Positions 1-7,560 of a stretch of 10,534 nt of DNA are shown piece by piece. The DNA is taken from NCBI GenBank assembly GCA_003024985.2, contig PXIH01S0068223.1. One strand, written 5' to 3'. A program made the translations under genes and the position numbers. Below the pieces are notes generated by a model. It was not told the origin of the DNA. It searched no databases and saw only the letters and a program-made list of their open reading frames with translations. Every line of letters starts with the position of its first letter. Position 1 is the stretch's first letter. Source of the stretch: Euperipatoides rowelli (taxonomy: Eukaryota > Onychophora > Udeonychophora > Euonychophora > Peripatopsidae).

Positions 1-1039
1 AAAAAAGACTACATGTAATTATGTTGCATTTATTAAAAAAAAATCTAATGCATAAGGGTCATATTTTGTTATCTTCCCACCAATATGGCTGATGGTAGTA
101 AGTTGAAATTATTTAGATTGGCACTCAGCAAAAGATTATTTCACCTCTAGATTATTTTATGATTCAGGGTTACAGTAAGGTTAGGATTGTAAAGAAAATA
201 TAATAAAATCAGCAAGAAAAAATACTAATTCAACACGCTACTATGTTTTATTTATCATGCGACTCCTAACATTACTTATGATGGTGGGCAGATAACAGAA
301 TTTTACCATCATAAAAATGCATAACATTACAAGAAATTTGATTATAATCCTAGCCCTAATGGAAATGGATTATAATTACATAGTGATGATTAAACATAAA
401 CAGATTATAAAAAAAGCAGTATAAGAAAAAAGTGATGGAATAGTAATTTGAATATTATTAGTTAACAATTTCTAAATGTCTCAACATGGAAGGGGTGGCA
501 AATTGGCTAAATGATTTTGGATTAATGAGGAATAGGTTTATTGTAATCAAATGATATATTTTACAGTTCCATACGAGACAATATTTACCTTTATTTGTGA
601 AGAGAGCACAATTGTATAAAATTTTTAGTTTAACCTTCTCTTTTGAGCATAAAGTCTCAGGGAATATGATTTATTTCTTACAAATTTCAATTCTTTCAAT
701 TTGAAGCAAAAGAAAAAGCTTAATATTTAAAGAACAGCAGGCAGTGTGAAACCACTGTGTAGATTGATGCTCTTATTTATTTTTTAAATTTTGGTTTAAA
801 TTTAAAAATAATATAAATGTATTGTACTGTGCACTGAAAATATATATTGGTATATTTTTTGGACCTTAGCTCTTAAAATTACCTTTAATCATAAGTCTCT
901 ATTTAGTTGTTGTGTTTTTTAGATACTGGATAATAGTTGGATAAATAAACAAACTTTCACATTCCAAAGACAATTGAAAATCATTCGTGACTTAAAGCCT
1001 ACTGGACTCCAACAGAGAACTTAAGTGCCAGTACTGTGA
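1..1039. other. Unassigned AT-rich DNA, no gene
   Basis: I find no convincing coding region, RNA gene or mobile-element hallmark here. All six frames are closed at short intervals and the composition is AT-rich with A and T runs. Small palindromes such as GATTATAATC (340-349) are of the size expected by chance at this composition. The right edge is set where the recognisable coding fossil begins. That fossil may originally have extended into this stretch, but I could not follow its frame past the stop at 1037-1039. Confidence 0.6.
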
Positions 1040-1204
1040 TATTTTGAATCCCTTTTTATTTGTGGTGGTGAAAACGAGAGAAAAATTGACCAAGTATGTA
1101 TGAATGAACGAATGACACCAGAAGAATATCAAAAGTGGACACAATATGGCTATTTTACCATTAGACAAACCAATAAGTTGTGGGCTGGAGTTTGGACTGA
1201 TTTA
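1040..1204 (+). pseudogene. Coding fossil, 5' part (uncharacterised multi-copy family)
   Basis: An open stretch of 55 codons runs from 1040 in the frame of position 1088 with a protein-like composition. Landmarks are FICGGENERKID near 1055, MNERMTPEEYQKW from 1100, YGYFTIRQTNKLWAGVW from 1145 and a terminal T-D-L ending at 1204. No start codon context or splice site is visible, and the stop at 1037-1039 closes the frame upstream. The frame is broken at 1205 by an insertion and continues in phase at 1991-1994 with T-I-E-Q-T-L-M. From memory, similar strings (YFTIRR...FWSGVW followed by TIEQ.LMR) occur in large uncharacterised multi-copy proteins of invertebrates. I know no assigned function and give no symbol. 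The coding reading rests on amino-acid pattern and on the two halves matching up. Confidence 0.6.
1200..1204. repeat. Target-site duplication ATTTA, left copy
   Basis: ATTTA spans the last codons (gat tta) of the left half of the fossil. The same five bases lie at 1989-1993 directly before the codons that continue the frame. Five AT bases could match by chance here. The in-phase continuation across the pair is the stronger argument. Confidence 0.55.
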
Positions 1205-1988
1205 TAAATGGCGTCCATATTGGACTGCCTGTGTGATCTTTCCCATATTAATACATTAATAAACGTTTATTTAGGTTATTTTTAACTTTTTTGACTATAA
1301 TCAGGCATTTAAATAGACGGTGGATAGTTGGTTTCAATCTTTTGGAACATTATTGTGCATATTAATTGTCATGATGGATCACTTTTTAAAAAGCGTCAGT
1401 CAGGATATTTATAGATGCATGGTGTTCTACTTCAAGTCTGATCCGAGGCGCCTTTATTGTATAAATNCTATGATTAGTAACTGTTTATCCTATCTTTATA
1501 ACAACCTTTGATGGAGGCTTGGATACGGATTTCTATTACTCAGTGGAGTGCATAGAAATTCAAATATATTTTGGGATNANNACGACTCTGCTGTTGGAAT
1601 GGATGATTGTGTTGAAGTCCGCCATTGATATTTTCTACTTAACCATGTACTGTAGATAGTCTGTCTTAATCACTTTTCCATTATTTATTGTAATATTTAT
1701 TGTTTATTGGCATAGCTGTGAGAACTGCAATCTTCCCATAGTTTTGTTTCAGAAGATTAATTAACGGCAAAGTATATTAAAGATGACTTAAAATATATGT
1801 AGGCCAATAAAGTTAATCTGGATAAAATGATATACAGTCCTTAGTCTAAGCAATACCTAAATACTGTTAAGATTATCTTCAATCAACTCAATGTAAAAAT
1901 ATCCATATCCTGCAAAGGGCTAGGGTATTTATCAAATTATTCCTATCTTGTATATTTTTATAATTAATAAACCTTAATAATAATAATA
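1205..1988 (+). mobile_element. 784-bp insertion with (TAA)5 tail, probable retroposon
   Basis: This block separates two halves of one reading frame: G-V-W-T-D-L ends at 1204 and T-I-E-Q-T-L resumes at 1994. It is bounded by the direct repeat ATTTA at 1200-1204 and 1989-1993, which reads as a target-site duplication. The right end carries AATAAA (1966-1971) and then (TAA)5 (1975-1989), so a plus-strand retroposed element or processed transcript with a simple-repeat tail is the best fit. No terminal inverted repeat matches left to right, and no GT...AG pair fits an intron at these edges. The longest internal frame (1320-1508) resembles nothing I know. I see no tRNA-type A and B boxes at credible spacing. 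Orientation is inferred from the tail. N bases at 1467, 1578 and 1580-1581 limit reading. Confidence 0.6.
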
Positions 1989-1993
1989 ATTTA
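1975..1993 (+). repeat. (TAA)5 tail and right ATTTA duplication
   Basis: Five TAA units at 1975-1989 merge into ATTTA at 1989-1993, the right copy of the duplication found at 1200-1204. A short tandem trinucleotide at the 3' end, next to a target-site duplication, is typical of some LINE and SINE insertions. Confidence 0.6.
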
Positions 1994-2395
1994 ACTATTG
2001 AACAAACTCTTATGAGATCGATGAAAACAGCCGGTGGGCTAACGCATGGTAGAGGTAATCACTGACAGTGTATTAGCAACATGGGTCCATTCGATGCCAG
2101 CAGTTAGCAGCATTGGACAATGTTTGGAGAACTTCTGTGGTGTTCATTATGAAACAAGCGAGCAGCACGTAGAAATGCAGTCCTCTTGACGAAAACATGA
2201 TGTTGATATTGGTCGTTTTGTTAAATGGTTTACATTACATCCGCCGTTTTCTTCAGAAAAAAAAAATAATGTCTATCTCCACAGGTATAATTGGTGATGA
2301 TAACATCACCTGTGATAATGTCGGAAATTGTCGCAGAAACTTCGGTGATGTGAAATTTCAAAGAACATATATGGTTTTGCCACAGTCTGTTTGTA
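1994..2395 (+). pseudogene. Coding fossil, 3' part (uncharacterised multi-copy family)
   Basis: This is the continuation of the fossil that ends at 1204. It reads T-I-E-Q-T-L-M-R-S-M-K-T then GGLTHGRG to about 2056. After a one-base shift it reads ITDSVLATWVHSMP (from 2058), an ENFCGVHYETSEQHVEM segment, a stop at 2187-2189, then HDVDIGRFVKWFTLHPPF. A second shift falls in the A10 run (2257-2266), after which MSISTGIIGDDNITCDN and FGDVKFQRTYMVLP follow to about 2392. The damage therefore includes at least one nonsense codon and two frameshifts. About 130 residues are recognisable. From memory these motifs (GGLTRGRG, SVLATWVHSMP, SSEQH) recur in uncharacterised repeated proteins of molluscs, cnidarians and chelicerates. 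No catalytic motif is evident to me. Local base composition is less AT-rich than the flanks, as expected of former coding DNA. Confidence 0.7.
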
Positions 2396-2421
2396 CATAC
2401 ATTCTGAAACCAACTCTATAA

Positions 2422-4440
2422 ATTAATAAAGATATTCTAAATCTTAAACAAAAAAATAAATTTTGGGGTATAAAGAGCATTATTTTATGGCTTTTATACC
2501 AATGTTATATCTAGTGAACTCTGTCAAAAATACACTCTCTAATCTTTTGGTTACGGCCATATTCAACGGGTCATAACTAAAAATGCACATCTTGGATTTT
2601 TGGGGACTTTTGGTATGTTTCTTGTAACATTCTTATCTACACATCAGACAATTGTCATTTCTGTGGGAATTTTTTTCCAATCTAAATATACATTTTGCCT
2701 GGACTAATGGATGTAGGGACAGTACTGATGAATTTGTTCTTCAAGAGGATAGTAATAATGTGAGCTTTTATAGGCAAAAGTGTTTCGATTTTTTATCATA
2801 TAAAAGCCAATGTTTTGCCATATTTTTTTGGTGAGAAAAAGAAAATTGATATCATATTAGTGATGATCGCTATAGCTGTTTTTTTAATAGGAGGAAAGTA
2901 CATGTGCCATTTTAAATAGTAATGGTTTTAATCTCTTTTATTGGTAAAAATTACATTAAAAATGTCAGTCTTCTCATAGAAAGTCATGTCATGTGTGGAG
3001 TAGAAAATTTGTATATATAGCCTACATCATCGAGCAAGAGTGCCTATTCTTAACACACATATATTGAGTTATGTTATGAATCTTATTTTTTTTTTTCAAT
3101 TTTCTTTAAAATTTAGACAGCATAGGGTTAAATTTTATTATTTCTTATCCGATTTGAGTAATATTTCATTTAAATCTCTTTTGGAATTAGGAAATATCTT
3201 GACTGTAAAATGTTTGGTGGTTTAGTGACATGCTTGATTCATTACTCAAAGGTCATAAATTTGAATCTTAATGCCGTCTATTTTTTTTTTTTTAATAAAA
3301 AAAGGACACACACTTAAAATATTACTATGGTTGTCTTAAACTACTTTATTGATTGTGTTTAATAATAAACCTTTATCTGAATGGGTGGGGAGGGAGAGAG
3401 GAGATTGAGTAGGAATATCACAAATCAAAACATTAATCCTATGATAAATCTTATGTTTCATACACAGTATACCTCATTAATTACTAACAATAAGTTATTT
3501 TTGTACATAATATTTATGCCATTAAATTTTCTTTATTCTTATTATTTATTTGCTTGCTTTGTTTCTCCCTTTTTTTTTAACTTATTCTATGTCTTCATTT
3601 GTTGTTGAAATTAATTTATATTCATAATGACAGAAACCAGATTGGCTTTTCATAATATCAAACTCATGTGTCAAAAATTCATTTACTGATGTTTATAATA
3701 AACATATTATTCATATTCACCCCCTCTTTCAAACATTGTGCACACCCCTTTCAGAAAAAAATGGAAGATTTTTAATATTTTTTTTTTCTTTTATAACTAG
3801 CTAAAACATCAAGACCGGCAATTATTGAACAAATACTACTTGAAAGAGTCCCCCCCCCCCCCCCCTCTCCCAGTGAACAATATTTTCTAAAACAATACTT
3901 CTAGTCATTAGACGTTGAATATAAGAAAGCCATGTATTATTCATATAACGGTAATAATGTAACCCTTTACTATCATTGTCAAATTCGAGGAGAGGAGGGA
4001 CATTTTCCTAAAATTAAACCAAGGAAAGTAATCTAAATATTTAATTAGCATTCTAATTTAAATATTGTTTAAGAATATTTCCTTTAAATTAGCTGATACC
4101 CCCTTGTGAACAAATGCCAAACTAATAGTCCAATCTTATTTCTTAATCCGTATGATTGGAACTAAAATCTGAGGAAGCCATGCGTTCACTAAAAAGTTCT
4201 TAATTTTCAAATTCTAAAAAAAAAAAATTGTCAAAAGCAAATGTTTGCTGTGGCTTCTTTATGAGTCAATCTATAAATAGAATGATAGTTTGTGGTTCAC
4301 CTCATTTTAAGATTGTGATAAAAAAAAAAAATATATGTGAAAAAAATCCTTATTTACAGAGATTGATAATGTGATTTTGGTCTTTGATAACATCTCATGT
4401 AAAGTGCCAATGTATGAGTAAAATAAAAAAAATGTCAGAG
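2422..4440. other. Unassigned AT-rich DNA, no gene
   Basis: No credible gene, RNA or element end was recognised over about 2 kb. Short open frames of 60-75 codons occur (for example 2652-2834, 3040-3225 and 3381-3608), but they are rich in F, I, L, Y and N, as expected when AT-rich non-coding DNA is translated. The stretch holds long T or A runs, a 16-C run at 3850-3865, and small hairpins such as TGTTTATAATAAACA (3690-3704). A 10-bp inverted pair GGCTTTTATA (2489-2498) and TATAAAAGCC (2799-2808) is too short to define an element. Confidence 0.6.
3850..3865. repeat. C16 homopolymer
   Basis: Sixteen consecutive C residues stand in an otherwise AT-rich stretch. A second run of the same length lies at 7534-7549. 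Such runs are prone to length error in sequencing. Confidence 0.9.
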
Positions 4441-4617
4441 TTTAGCAAACACCTGATTCAATCCACCAATCAGAATCATACACCCACAATATGCATTGTG
4501 ACAATAATGGTATAAGTTCACTTTCAGTTTCCATAGTGCTTTGTTTAAACAGTCGTTTTACCTACAATTCATTGCAAATTACCCATAATTGACTGTTGTA
4601 TGCATCACAGAAATTTC

Positions 4618-4830
4618 CAAACATTTCCACAGTTTTCCGAAGGTGGGTTTGGCTCATTTGCATATCATTTCCATATTTACTTTACCCATAATGCATTGCA
4701 ATGAATTTATATACCATATGCGACATCATCAGTGAAATTGGTGGACATTTCTGAAGAGTCTTGAAGATGAGTGTAGTCTTTCTGAAGTTTTTCAAAAGTG
4801 GGTGTGGCTCATTTGCATATTAAACAATAT
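4618..4830. repeat. Diverged direct repeat pair, 155-bp spacing
   Basis: GGCTCATTTGCATAT occurs at 4651-4665 and again at 4806-4820, each preceded by a related GGTGGGTTT or GTGGGTGT block and, further up, by a TTTTCCGAAG or TTTTTCAAAAG block. The offset is 155 bp. The core contains ATTTGCAT, the reverse complement of the octamer ATGCAAAT. The offset is close to the spacing of the tandem units at 5061-5690, so both could belong to one decayed array. This is inference, as the sequence in between (4830-5060) is too diverged for me to align confidently. Confidence 0.6.
4683..4700 (+). promoter_or_regulatory. Staf/ZNF143-type motif match
   Basis: TACCCATAATGCATTGCA fits the published degenerate Staf/ZNF143 binding consensus (YWCCCRNMATSCMYYGCR) at every position. 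A diverged partner, TACCCATAATTGACTG, lies at 4580-4595. The match sits within the repeat pair, not beside any gene I can identify, so it may be a repeat-borne motif with no regulatory role. Binding is not shown by sequence alone. Confidence 0.35.
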
Positions 4831-5060
4831 GGATGATGTCATTTCCAAAGTCTCTCAAAGGGAACCTTCATAAATCATTGTCCATGTTATTTGCTATACA
4901 CCATGAGTCATTTGCAGTGCATTTTGAGTATTTTTTGAAAATCCAAGATGTCAGTATTTTTTTAAGCATATTTGGTATAAAATGCATTCTGGCTAAAAGG
5001 AATCAGATATGCCGTCATTTTGATTTGCAGAATGATGNATTGTATATATTTTTATTTTAC

Positions 5061-5690
5061 CAAAGTCCACATCCACATATCACTTCATGTAATTTTTAGT
5101 ATACTTGTAGGACATCACACCTACCGATTTGTGACTGGATATGACATTATTAAATGCACAGAATGATGCACAAAATTTATTAGCTTTCTTTTTGTCAAAG
5201 TGCTACACCCACATGTGACATCATAAGATGTTCTACTTGGAGGATTTTATAGTATACATAAATGACATCACACCTACAATTTAATACTGGGTATGATATC
5301 ATCAAGATGTGCCGAAAGATGTGTGAAATACCTAAAATATTTTCAATTTTTATAAATTTCTGATTTGCCAAAATTACACACCCACAGGTGACTCATAGAA
5401 CCATCTACTTTGGAACATTTGGAATAGACATCTATGATGTCACACCTATTGATTTGGAACTGGATATGACATCAATGTGATGGAGGAAATACTTGGATTT
5501 TTTTTTTTAATTTGGAACCAAACCTGTAAAACCTGGTTATGATGTCATAGCACTTTATGCTTTGAAACTTAAGTATTAGATCTATATGATGTCACATGTA
5601 CCAAGGCCCCAACTGCAGCTATATAATGTAGATATATCTATTTTTATATTTTTAAATTTTTCTAGAATTATTTTCTTTGTTTGGTTACCT
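5061..5690. repeat. Four diverged tandem units, about 152-172 bp
   Basis: An anchor, GACATCACACCTAC or its variants, recurs at 5111, 5264, 5436 and 5588, giving spacings of 153, 172 and 152 bp. A second anchor, CTGGATATGACAT and variants, recurs at 5135, 5288 and 5460 with the same spacings. Each unit opens with a CAAA block (5061, 5196, 5369, 5519). The second and third units then carry ACACCCACA followed by GTGACATCAT or GTGACTCAT, and the others carry weaker forms. The first unit is about 18 bp short in its left part, and the fourth is the most diverged and decays into AT-rich sequence near 5640-5690. The unit length is nucleosome-like, as in many satellites, but no centromeric or other function can be inferred. 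The core TGACATCA resembles a CRE/AP-1-like half-palindrome. Confidence 0.75.
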
Positions 5691-6160
5691 GACTTCTACA
5701 CAGCTAATGACATCAATCCCTTTTTGAGGATTGTTCATAAAATTCTAAAACCCTCTCATCTATTGACATCACCTCCTGTTAGATTTAAATAATAAAAGAG
5801 CAATGTCCTAATAATCGTAATGGCTAAGGTAAGAGGAAAAATAACTTGTGGGGCCACCCTTTCTTCATCTTCCAATAATATTTACCTACACCTCCGGTAA
5901 ATGTTAACCCCTCTCTCACCCTCCTGTATCACAAGTAAACAGACATATCATCCCTTCAACACACAAGTTCACAAGGGTTGTAATAATCAATTAGTCCATT
6001 TATATATAAATGTATATTTTTTCTCAGTATTTTTATCCTCTTAATTCTTTAGATTTAATTACCATGGCTTTAAATTAAAAAAAAATAAATAAAAATTGAA
6101 GCATTTGACATATAAGATTACTTTACCATTATAGCCTAGAATATTGACAATCAGAAACCT
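5691..6160. other. Unassigned AT-rich DNA, no gene
   Basis: I see no gene, RNA or element end. Two isolated GACATCA motifs (5708 and 5764) could be remnants of further tandem units, but the surrounding sequence does not align with the units upstream. The open frame at 5586-5792 runs through tandem-repeat sequence and is not credible as a gene. Confidence 0.55.
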
Positions 6161-6164
6161 TAGT

Positions 6165-6256
6165 TTACTAGTAAGTATTTGTAAAATAGATACTGTATAA
6201 CTCATATTTCCAATTTATTATTATTTTTAATAATTTTTTACGCTACTTACTAGTAA
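6165..6256. mobile_element. 92-bp inverted-repeat mini-element, MITE-like
   Basis: TTACTAGTAAGTA at 6165-6177 is the exact reverse complement of TACTTACTAGTAA at 6244-6256. The 66-bp interior is AT-rich with no coding capacity. Both outer edges abut TAGT (6161-6164 and 6257-6260), which would fit a 4-bp target duplication. The arms contain the palindrome TTACTAGTAA, so part of the symmetry comes for free. I cannot assign a superfamily. It could also be a simple hairpin. Confidence 0.4.
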
Positions 6257-6578
6257 TAGTAATTTAATCAAATAGACGGAAGTAGGAAGTGCATTAATAT
6301 ATTTTTTTTAGCTTATCTGAAAAAATGTTTAGTATTTTGGTTACCAAAATTTTTCATGAACAATGTCTGAGTAGTAGAGAATGGCTTTAAATAGAAAGAG
6401 GAGTACATTCGCTATATGAATATGTTGGTATTAAACCATTGCTTATTAATAAAAGTACTATCAAATGGGAACAAAATGTACTGGTCTATAATCTGAAGAA
6501 TACACAATTAATCTTGTACAAATTTTAAAATTTACTACATGATTAGTAATCTAATTCTATTCTCAAATACCATTTTCT

Positions 6579-6593
6579 AAAATACAACTTATT
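6579..6593. repeat. 15-bp target-site duplication of SINE, left copy
   Basis: AAAATACAACTTATT here is identical to 6881-6895. The pair brackets the minus-strand SINE exactly, which marks both element ends. Confidence 0.85.
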
Positions 6594-6796
6594 TTTTTTT
6601 AAAAAAAAAAAAATCTCCCCACCAACGAGAGAAGAGATGTATTTTTTTTGAGGTTAATCAATTTAAATACACCAGATAATTTTACAAATAATACACCAGA
6701 AACAGGTTCCTAAGATGTTAACAAGGGCAGCGTACTTGGAATAACCTAAAGCGAGCTGTTACAGCTAGGGAAAAAACAGTCCCTTAACTGCCCAAG

Positions 6797-6807
6797 CCAC
6801 GCGAACC
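6797..6807 (-). promoter_or_regulatory. Pol III B box of SINE (degenerate)
   Basis: The minus-strand sequence GGTTCGCGTGG matches the B-box core GGTTCG. It departs from GGTTCGANTCC at A7 and at the final CC, so promoter strength is probably reduced. Its spacing of 56 nt from the A box fits a long-variable-arm tRNA ancestor. Confidence 0.65.
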
Positions 6808-6852
6808 TGTACACCTCAGCATATGCCTTCGGTTCATCAAGCGGTGGTGAAT

Positions 6853-6863
6853 CCGCTCGACCA
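6853..6863 (-). promoter_or_regulatory. Pol III A box of SINE
   Basis: The minus-strand sequence TGGTCGAGCGG fits the A-box pattern TRGYNNAGYGG and matches the D-arm region of Leu and Ser tRNAs. It starts about 8 nt into the tRNA-like head. Confidence 0.75.
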
Positions 6864-6880
6864 CGGAACTGAGACAAAAA

Positions 6881-6895
6881 AAAATACAACTTATT
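6881..6895. repeat. 15-bp target-site duplication of SINE, right copy
   Basis: AAAATACAACTTATT is identical to 6579-6593. An additional A5 (6876-6880) lies between this copy and the SINE 5' end, possibly added at integration. Confidence 0.85.
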
Positions 6896-7533
6896 GATCT
6901 GTGAAAAAATTAATCTTAGATAAGGAAAACAATAAGTTTTAAAGTGAACTCTACTAAAGAAATTCTTAATCACATAATTTTAAATTACATTTCAAATAAA
7001 CATTATTTAGAAATGTAGTTGGAACGTTTGAAAAAAAAATATATAGTTCATAGAGGGTGGGAGTTGGCATAGTATGATTGACATCCCTATTTTCTAAGTT
7101 TTATTTTATTTAAAATTATTAGTTGACTTATGGTAAAAATAAAAATAAAAAAAATCAGTAAATGATTGATAATTGTTTCAACTTATTTTTCCTTTTGTGT
7201 TTGAAATTTTACAATTTTCTTCATCTTATTCATTGAGTAGATAATTTGAATGAAAGCAAAATGAAATAAACACATGCTTATTAGTTCATTTCAGTTTCTT
7301 TAAAAAGATTTTTTGTGATTTTATTTAAAAAAAAAAAGATTTAAACAATGAAGTTTAAAATATAAAGACATGCACGCACGAGAAAACATTTCAATTTATT
7401 GTGAAAGATTATTGAAAAAGAAAATGCAATGAGAAATTAAAGCTGTAAAGTTTGTTTAAAAAATAAACAGTCATTAGAACCTTATTTAGGTAATCTATCC
7501 TGTAGGGCTTAGTTTTACAAAGTGGTGGAAACG
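6896..7533. other. Unassigned AT-rich DNA, no gene
   Basis: No coding frame, RNA or element hallmark was recognised. The stretch is rich in A and T runs up to the C16 tract that borders the LINE fragment. I looked here for the 5' target-site duplication of the LINE and found no convincing match to sequence downstream of its tail. Confidence 0.6.
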
Positions 7534-7549
7534 CCCCCCCCCCCCCCCC
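7534..7549. repeat. C16 homopolymer at LINE 5' junction
   Basis: Sixteen C residues lie directly before the first GC-rich bases of the LINE fragment (AGGGGCGCGGGTGGG). The LINE sense strand is strongly C-poor, so the run is foreign to it and marks a junction or a sequencing artefact. Confidence 0.85.
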
Positions 7550-7560
7550 AGGGGCGCGGG

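Larger units (their letters stand above)
6594..6880 (-). mobile_element. tRNA-derived SINE, about 287 bp, Leu/Ser-type head
   Basis: Read on the minus strand, the element begins near 6870-6875 (GTCTCAGTTCCG...). It has an A box TGGTCGAGCGG and a B box GGTTCGCGTGG 56 nt apart (start to start), the wider spacing found in class II (Leu/Ser) tRNAs. The tRNA-unrelated body follows, with an 11-bp direct repeat AATACACCAGA (plus strand 6666-6676 and 6690-6700). The 3' end is a T13 run followed by A, at plus-strand 6594-6613. Perfect 15-bp direct repeats flank it, as produced by LINE-driven retroposition. The element is GC-richer than its surroundings in the head. It has no coding role; the open frame at 6746-6973 on the minus strand is spurious. 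SINEs are transcribed by RNA polymerase III from these internal boxes and moved by a partner LINE, which is not identified here. Confidence 0.85.

Noticed and set aside
1319-1341. TGGATAGTTGG and GGTTTCAATC as Pol III boxes in the insert
   Set aside because: The two lie about 12 bases apart, far too close for A and B boxes, and each departs from consensus.
1320-1511. 63-codon open frame in the 784-bp insert
   Set aside because: Composition is that of translated AT-rich DNA, an N falls inside it, and no motif or homologue is recalled.
1205-1993. The insert as a spliceosomal intron
   Set aside because: No GT donor near 1204 and no AG acceptor just before 1994. The ATTTA pair and (TAA)5 tail fit an insertion better.
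2489-2808. GGCTTTTATA and TATAAAAGCC as transposon inverted repeats
   Set aside because: Only 10 bp, with no flanking duplication and no extension of the match.
2652-2834. 60-codon frame with DSTDEF segment as a gene
   Set aside because: No start context, no domain and no support from the flanks. It could be a chance frame.
4833-5099. 88-codon frame over the repeat zone
   Set aside because: It overlaps repeat-zone sequence, contains an N and shows no family pattern.
4440-5700. CRISPR-like array
   Set aside because: Units are diverged over their whole length with no identical short repeats or unique spacers, and the context is eukaryotic.
6797-6870. Functional tRNA gene
   Set aside because: The boxes are tRNA-like, but no paired acceptor stem or clover-leaf can be formed, and the unit sits in a SINE with target duplications.
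6746-6973. 75-codon minus-strand frame
   Set aside because: It runs through the tRNA-derived head of the SINE and across its target duplication, so it is not a gene.
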